NCBI GenBank assembly: GCA_023853785.1
Contig: JAJIRX010000144.1
Coordinates: forward strand, 34,612 to 98,611
Length of the DNA stretch: 64,000 bases
Origin: Psilocybe azurescens
Lineage: Eukaryota > Basidiomycota > Agaricomycetes > Agaricales > Agrocybaceae
Direction of reading: 5' to 3'
The notes under the pieces are model-generated. The model saw only the letters and a list, made by a program, of their open reading frames with translations, ran no database searches and was not told where the DNA came from. A program made the translations under genes and the position numbers. This document shows, one piece after another, positions 59,475 through 64,000 of this stretch; position 1 is the stretch's first letter; each line of letters begins with the position of its first letter.

Positions 59475-61704
59475 TTAATCTGAGACATGCATTTCATCAT
59501 CACTACTATCTGTTGACTCACTATTTTCATCACTTTGGGTTGTCTGGCTGCTACTCTGGCTACTATTACTACTTGCACTAGATTCCTTTTCTTCACTACT
59601 TTCATCATCTATTGAGTCCTCATTTTTGAAGATGATAACCTGCCAAGAACATGCTTCACATGATAAACCAACATTGTATGTATAAACCAATTGAAATTTT
59701 GGATGTCATTTGCTTTAAGATAGATTCATAGCCACCAAGCCAAGCATTAAGTTGCTCACAGACTTGAGTATTAAATTCTCTATATTGAATGAGGTTTCCA
59801 TTTTCATCAACTTTTTCACCCACAAGATTTGGAGCACTGCCATCTTTGGGTGCAGGATTACACCATTTCCGGCAAACTTCATCAGTTGCCTTATGATTGG
59901 TATAGTGATAAGAGTCCACAATAAAACAAGTTGTCTGTTTCCACTCATTCCATAACTTGAGTTTAACAGCTGTTTTAAAAACTTGACATGCTTTATCAAT
60001 ACAAATGTAAGCTGGTCTTTCATCTTTATTTGGAAATAGATGTTCTAGCCAGTGGAGAATATTTGTTGGAGACTCAGACTTGGCAAATTTAGTCCATGCA
60101 AGAACAACTCCACAAGGTGCACATGCAGTTTCAACACAATATGAACGATTAGGTGAAAAATAATGTTTTCGTCGTTGTGTAGAATGAGTATTCTCATCAA
60201 TCTCTTCATCATGTGGTTGCTGAATAGCTCCTTCAGGAATTTGTTGCCATTTTTGATGTTCACCAGGCCTTTGAAGAATGCGATGTATACCATTGAGAGT
60301 TTCTTTACTACGGGCCTGCACACTTTGCTTCCAGTTGTCTTGATGTTGCCTGCAAGCTTGAGTTTCTTCAAATTTATCACTGTCACAGCCAACCATCCGG
60401 CATTTGTTTGCAAGTTCAACTCCATGCATTGTACAAAGTGAACCACCACGTGCATTAATAAGATCATTGGTGCAACCATCAAAAGCACAAATCTAAGGTC
60501 ACAAAATTAGTATAAACTTAAAAATAAAACAAAAGCCAAAAAAACAAACCTGTGGCCCCATAACAACACCATCTAAAGTATATAGCTTAACAGGTAATGT
60601 ACCTGGAATAGGATCTTTGTCTTGAACAGTCTCTTTGTATGGCTTGGTACAATCAGAACAAGAATGTTCTCTTGCACCAGGAATTTCACCACCATTTCCA
60701 AGTATAGCAAAGGCATGCTGAGTAAGATCATCAATATCAATATCAGAAATAGTTTCAAATGTTGTGTGTAAAGATGCAACCACAACCCTAATAGAGTGCC
60801 ATACAAAGCTTGCCAGACTTGTTTCCGACTAAGTTTAAATATATTAGCAGAATCAATAGTGCCAAAGCTATTGTTCCAATATTGAGTATATGTATTTGCA
60901 GATGCATGAAATGAGTATATGCCATTCATTAGTGCATTTGCAAAAACATAATCAACCCAGATATTGCTTCCAATCTGGATGTATTTAGGAAAATTTAGAT
61001 ATCTCTCAATACAAGTGTCATTATTATGATAAGTTTGATGACTGCAGAATATAATGTGTGGCATTTGGTGCATTCTCCTGTTAACACAGGGACATTTTTA
61101 AATATAGATGATCCTTTGAGCAAAGTCACCAATAGTAAATCACGTCCACAGGTATATACCCTAATATTTTGAGATCTGCATAATGGAGTTATACAAATCA
61201 TGTTAAGAGGGCCGATTATCCACACTGGTTCAATACACTTTTGAGAAACATTTTCCAACTTTTGATAGAAAGCACCTTGTTTATAGGGTGTAAGACCAAG
61301 AACTTCAGAAATTTATCAAGCTTTTACAGCTAATACAGTTTCCCAGGTATCAGACATAAATTGGTTTTTGTTGAAAAAGCGCTAGAAAGACCAGTATCAA
61401 GTCGATTTTTTAATGCAACTCAAAGTCTTCATCCAACTTGTAGCAATTATGCGCTTTTCATCCTGTAAACTTGGATGCTTTTGGCAAGCATGTAAATTAA
61501 GCAAGTCTGGATTTTCTACTAGAGAAAAAGACTAGCAGCACAGTTTCCAAAGAAATATCTGTATTGTTGTTGTTGCAAAATTGCTAAAAGCCAAAATGTA
61601 ATATTAGGAAATGGTGTTGTTGGTCCTGATGCTGATACACCAGGAAGATATGCAAGACAGATAAGCAGCCAGAATAGAGGAAGTAGAGGCGATATAGCCA
61701 TCAA
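59475..61704 (-). pseudogene. CxC5/CxC6-type cysteine-cluster protein associated with KDZ transposons
   Basis: From N to C the minus strand reads NTWETVLAVKA-like sequence, ICITPLCRSQNIR, VPVLTGECTKCHTLYSA, NIWVDYVFANALMNGIYSFH, AFAILGNGGEIPG, HSCSDCTKPYK, DGVVMGPQ, a 57-nt intron (60493-60549), ICAFDGCTNDLINARGG, CRMVGCDSDKFEETQACRQH, RKHYFSPNRSYCVETACAPC, YICIDKACQVF and FNTQVCEQLNAWLGGYESIL, then an acidic Ser-rich tail. The paired cysteines should bind zinc. Such genes are common beside KDZ transposases in agarics; their role is unknown. Single-base losses near 61040, 60815 and 59700 break the frame; two are in A or T runs, so the gene may be intact. Confidence 0.8.
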
Positions 61705-61809
61705 ATAGATTGTTATAAAGATCTGAAAAAATCACAGTATACAAACAGTTAGATTTTAAAACATTTAAAAGTATATTGCATATATTTATATTCTTCCTAC
61801 TTACTGCTC

Positions 61810-62490
61810 AGATTGCTTCTTCTTCTTCTTCTTCTTTGACTTCTCCTGCTCAGATGTATTCTTTGATGAACTTGCTCTGACCTTTTCCTCAACAGCAACA
61901 ACTTTTTCCTTCTTTAGCATCTTTCCATCATTATCCATCCATTCCTGTAAAATTTTCAAGTATACCTTGCATCATCACCCCAGAGCTCTACTGCTGTCAT
62001 GCTATCAGAATCCCCATTAAGCCACTTGCTCATCTTGGGAAAATACTGAGCAGCCCTTTTAAAGTTGGATGCCACATGTTACTCCATTGACTCTTCCCAA
62101 TGAAAAGCTTGATAACTTGCTTAGTTGGTGGTCTGTCAGGCCACTTTGAGATTTTAGCCATCTGGTCAAGAGCAGCACTAACAGCACAATAGCGTAATGC
62201 TGGCCAGGAAGGTCTTTGGGTGGATGCTGACATGTCGGTCTGGAACGAGAACAGAAGCAAGGGTGGACTCATAAGGAGTGAATGGTTTACGAGAAATAGT
62301 CTCTTCAGCAGCAATGGTGTTGATGTTACTGGTTTCAACCTCACCAGATGTTGATATAGATAGTGAAGGAGAGGCGAGTGTGGGCCAGAACACTGTGTGG
62401 CGTGACAGAACAAGAGATAGGTGGAAGAGATGCAGCCTGAAGAGATTGAGCATGTGATGGCAATAGGAAAAAGAAATCGAAGGCTCAAAG
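61810..62490 (-). pseudogene. hypothetical protein with Lys-rich C-terminus
   Basis: The minus strand reads SISTSGEVETSNINTIAAEE, PSWPALRYCAVSAALDQMAK, VIKLFIGKSQWSNMWHPTLK, MSKWLNGDSDSMTAVELWGD and a tail ending in a run of Lys. I recall similar proteins from mushrooms but cannot name a function. Frame changes near 62240, 62055 and 61960 separate the parts. It lies just upstream of the cysteine-cluster gene on the same strand and may belong to the same transposon. Confidence 0.5.
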
Positions 62491-63480
62491 AGCTCTATAG
62501 CATTGAATTAGTAATATTTAGCATGCTGAGCTTGTTATATAATACTCACACAAAGAATATGAAGAGTTTGTTTACCATTATGAACTTTGAATGAAATTTC
62601 ATCATTGGATTCCACTGCATTGTGTAGAAACCCTTCATGTCCCAAAGTTCATCTATAGCATCCCAGATAAGAATATGATTTTCTAAATATAGTCAGATAG
62701 AAATTTAAATTAGTATGTATTATGAAAAACTTACTGGTGATTGGTTCAAAAGACTAGCAACATTTTGCAAAACTGGCTAAGTTTTATTGACAGTAACAGG
62801 AACCCACATGCTAGGCCTCATGTTTGTTGCCTGAAGCTGAGAAGGATCCAAAATAGATGAATACAAAGAACAAAGCCCTTTACTTTGTTGAAAATAGGTG
62901 AGAAATGAAGATCTTCATCATCAACTGGATTATAAGTCAATCCAACTGCTCGGCCTCAAAAATGCCACCTGTAAGCCCAAGAAGAACCTTCAGGACAAAG
63001 TGGGCTTTCCATAGTGGCATCTGTTTATAATTAAATAAATAATTAAAATAAATATAAATATAAACACCAACCTTCATCAGAAAGCTTGTTTTCAGATGTT
63101 TCTGCTCCTCTGAACTGATAGCAACTGGAGCAGAAATATCTGGAGCAGGCAAAGACATTGTAGTGGTTGAAGAGAGGGTAGGAGGCATCATTGATGCTTG
63201 GGGCAGCAGCAGACAGAGTTGTAGCTTCAGCATTGATAGCTGCAGTTCCAGGTACCACCATTGAAGAAATGGCAGTCAGAAGAGACTCAATTGTAGAGAC
63301 TGGTGCTGAACACCGAGGAGGTGCAACTGAATCACCTCCTTCTGCCAGAACTTTTAAAGTGCTTAATATTTTAATATATATATAAACAAAGAACAAAACA
63401 AATTTGCTGAGTCTGTTTCCTAATCCGCTTAGCTTCCTCAGCTTCAACAGCTGCATTTTCTCTGCAGTTGTCCTATGCTG
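62491..63480 (-). pseudogene. hypothetical exons, Ser/Ala/Pro-rich
   Basis: The minus strand reads GDSVAPPRCSAPVSTIESLL, VVPGTAAINAEATTLSAAAP and, in another frame, TTMSLPAPDISAPVAISSEE. These are followed by an intron-like AT-rich stretch with donor GTTGGT and acceptor AACAG (about 63070-63020), then MESPLCPEGSSWAYRW-like sequence. A further frame near 62690-62570 reads IWDAIDELWDMKGF. The order suggests 5-prime exons of the gene at 61810-62490, but frames do not join cleanly. Confidence 0.35.
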
Positions 63481-63540
63481 TTTTGATCTGAAAATAAAGT
63501 TAGAAATAAATTAAAATATAGTCAATAACTTCTTACTTCT

Positions 63541-63870
63541 TGACCTCTTTCTTCAAAGTTTCTTTCCTCCCTCTTCTCCCCCCCTTTCCTCAACTTATCA
63601 ACCATCATCTCCTCAGATCTGGTAACCCTGCTCCATCCCCCTCCTCCCCCCCTCCTCCTCCTCCTCCCCCCTCCTCCTTCTCCACTTCCTCCCTCTCCTC
63701 CCTCTCCCCTTCCTCCCTCTCCTCCCTTCTCCCCTTCCTCCTCCTTCTTCTCCCCTTCCTCCCCCTCCTCCTTCTCCCCTTCTCCCCTTCCTCCCCTTCC
63801 TCCTCCTCCTCCTCCTCCCCTCCTCCTCCCCCCCTCTCCTCTCCCTCCCTCCTTCCTCCTCCTTCTCTAG
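63541..63870. repeat. polypyrimidine CCTCCT tract
   Basis: More than 300 bp of nearly pure C and T on the plus strand (GGA-rich on the minus strand). The open frames across it encode only Arg/Gly/Glu or Pro/Ser/Leu strings. Confidence 0.8.
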
Positions 63871-64000
63871 ATCTGTCTTGGCTGCCCTGTTTAGACCAGA
63901 CCTTAATCTCTTCTTAGCAGTCTGAGCAGCACTAGACCCCTTGCCTCTTCCTGCTATTGACAACAGCAGAAGGCAGCAGGTGTAGCTTTGGTGGTAGACC
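63871..64000 (-). other. possible 5-prime coding end at the right edge
   Basis: The minus strand reads GRGKGSSAAQTAKKRLRSG, then LNRAAKTDLEKEEEG, into the purine tract. It looks coding and basic, and may start the gene whose later parts are at 63480-61810, but it is cut by the window edge. Confidence 0.3.

Noticed and set aside
63541..63960. An Arg/Gly/Glu-rich protein coded by the polypyrimidine tract.
   Set aside because: Only the end near 63900-63960 looks coding; the rest follows directly from the CCT repeat.

Overview
The window looks like a repeat-swollen chromosome segment of an agaricomycete (mushroom-forming basidiomycete). This is an inference from gene content: a CxC5/CxC6-type protein associated with KDZ transposons, a TPR-CHAT protein, a metacaspase with a short-intron structure, chitin synthase relics, Helitron Rep/helicase fragments, and spliceosomal introns of about 40-85 nt with GTAAGT/GTATGT donors. 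No prokaryotic organisation is seen. No annotation was consulted; all calls come from reading the sequence.

Layout. (1) 0.8-17.9 kb: a decayed minus-strand Helitron, cut up by later insertions: a TA-flanked TIR element that itself contains a Tc1-like copy, a second Tc1-like copy inside the Rep tyrosine motif, a 243-bp palindrome-array element, a solo LTR, and a Tc1-like copy of a second family that was later split by a 4.2-kb element with a further element nested inside it. (2) 17.9-27.7 kb: a palindrome-array element split by a Ty1/copia retrotransposon with two LTRs; the copia in turn carries a 1.1-kb palindrome-array element and an unidentified 1.6-kb insertion. (3) 27.7-35.5 kb: relic sequence, a Tc1-like copy split by a solo LTR, and two more palindrome-array elements. 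(4) 35.6-56.1 kb: a more GC-rich, mostly unique gene island with a TPR-CHAT gene, two chitin synthase pseudogenes facing each other tail to tail, hypothetical genes and a metacaspase. (5) 56.7-64 kb: a chimeric palindrome-array element, then a KDZ-associated cysteine-cluster gene and further minus-strand relics.

The most interesting signal is a set of elements (8644-8886, 12454-16608, 12908-14911, 17894-27656, 22528-23674, 31524-33511, 33685-34940, 56691-59359) that share a terminal motif around CTTTACC followed by CCCCCACA. Six of them are flanked by exact 8-bp target duplications. Next to the ends they carry arrays of the palindromic heptamer GGANTCC, repeated every 10 or 11 bp, with a different spacer sequence in each family. 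Several copies also hold a common core with a conserved 57-61-nt spliceosomal intron, and three carry tRNA-like A/B-box segments. I did not find their transposase; the KDZ-associated gene at the right edge is only a candidate link.

A caution for readers: several otherwise well-conserved genes are broken by one-base losses, most of them in A or T runs, which could be assembly error rather than gene death. The transposon stops, by contrast, are mostly C-to-T or G-to-A type changes.
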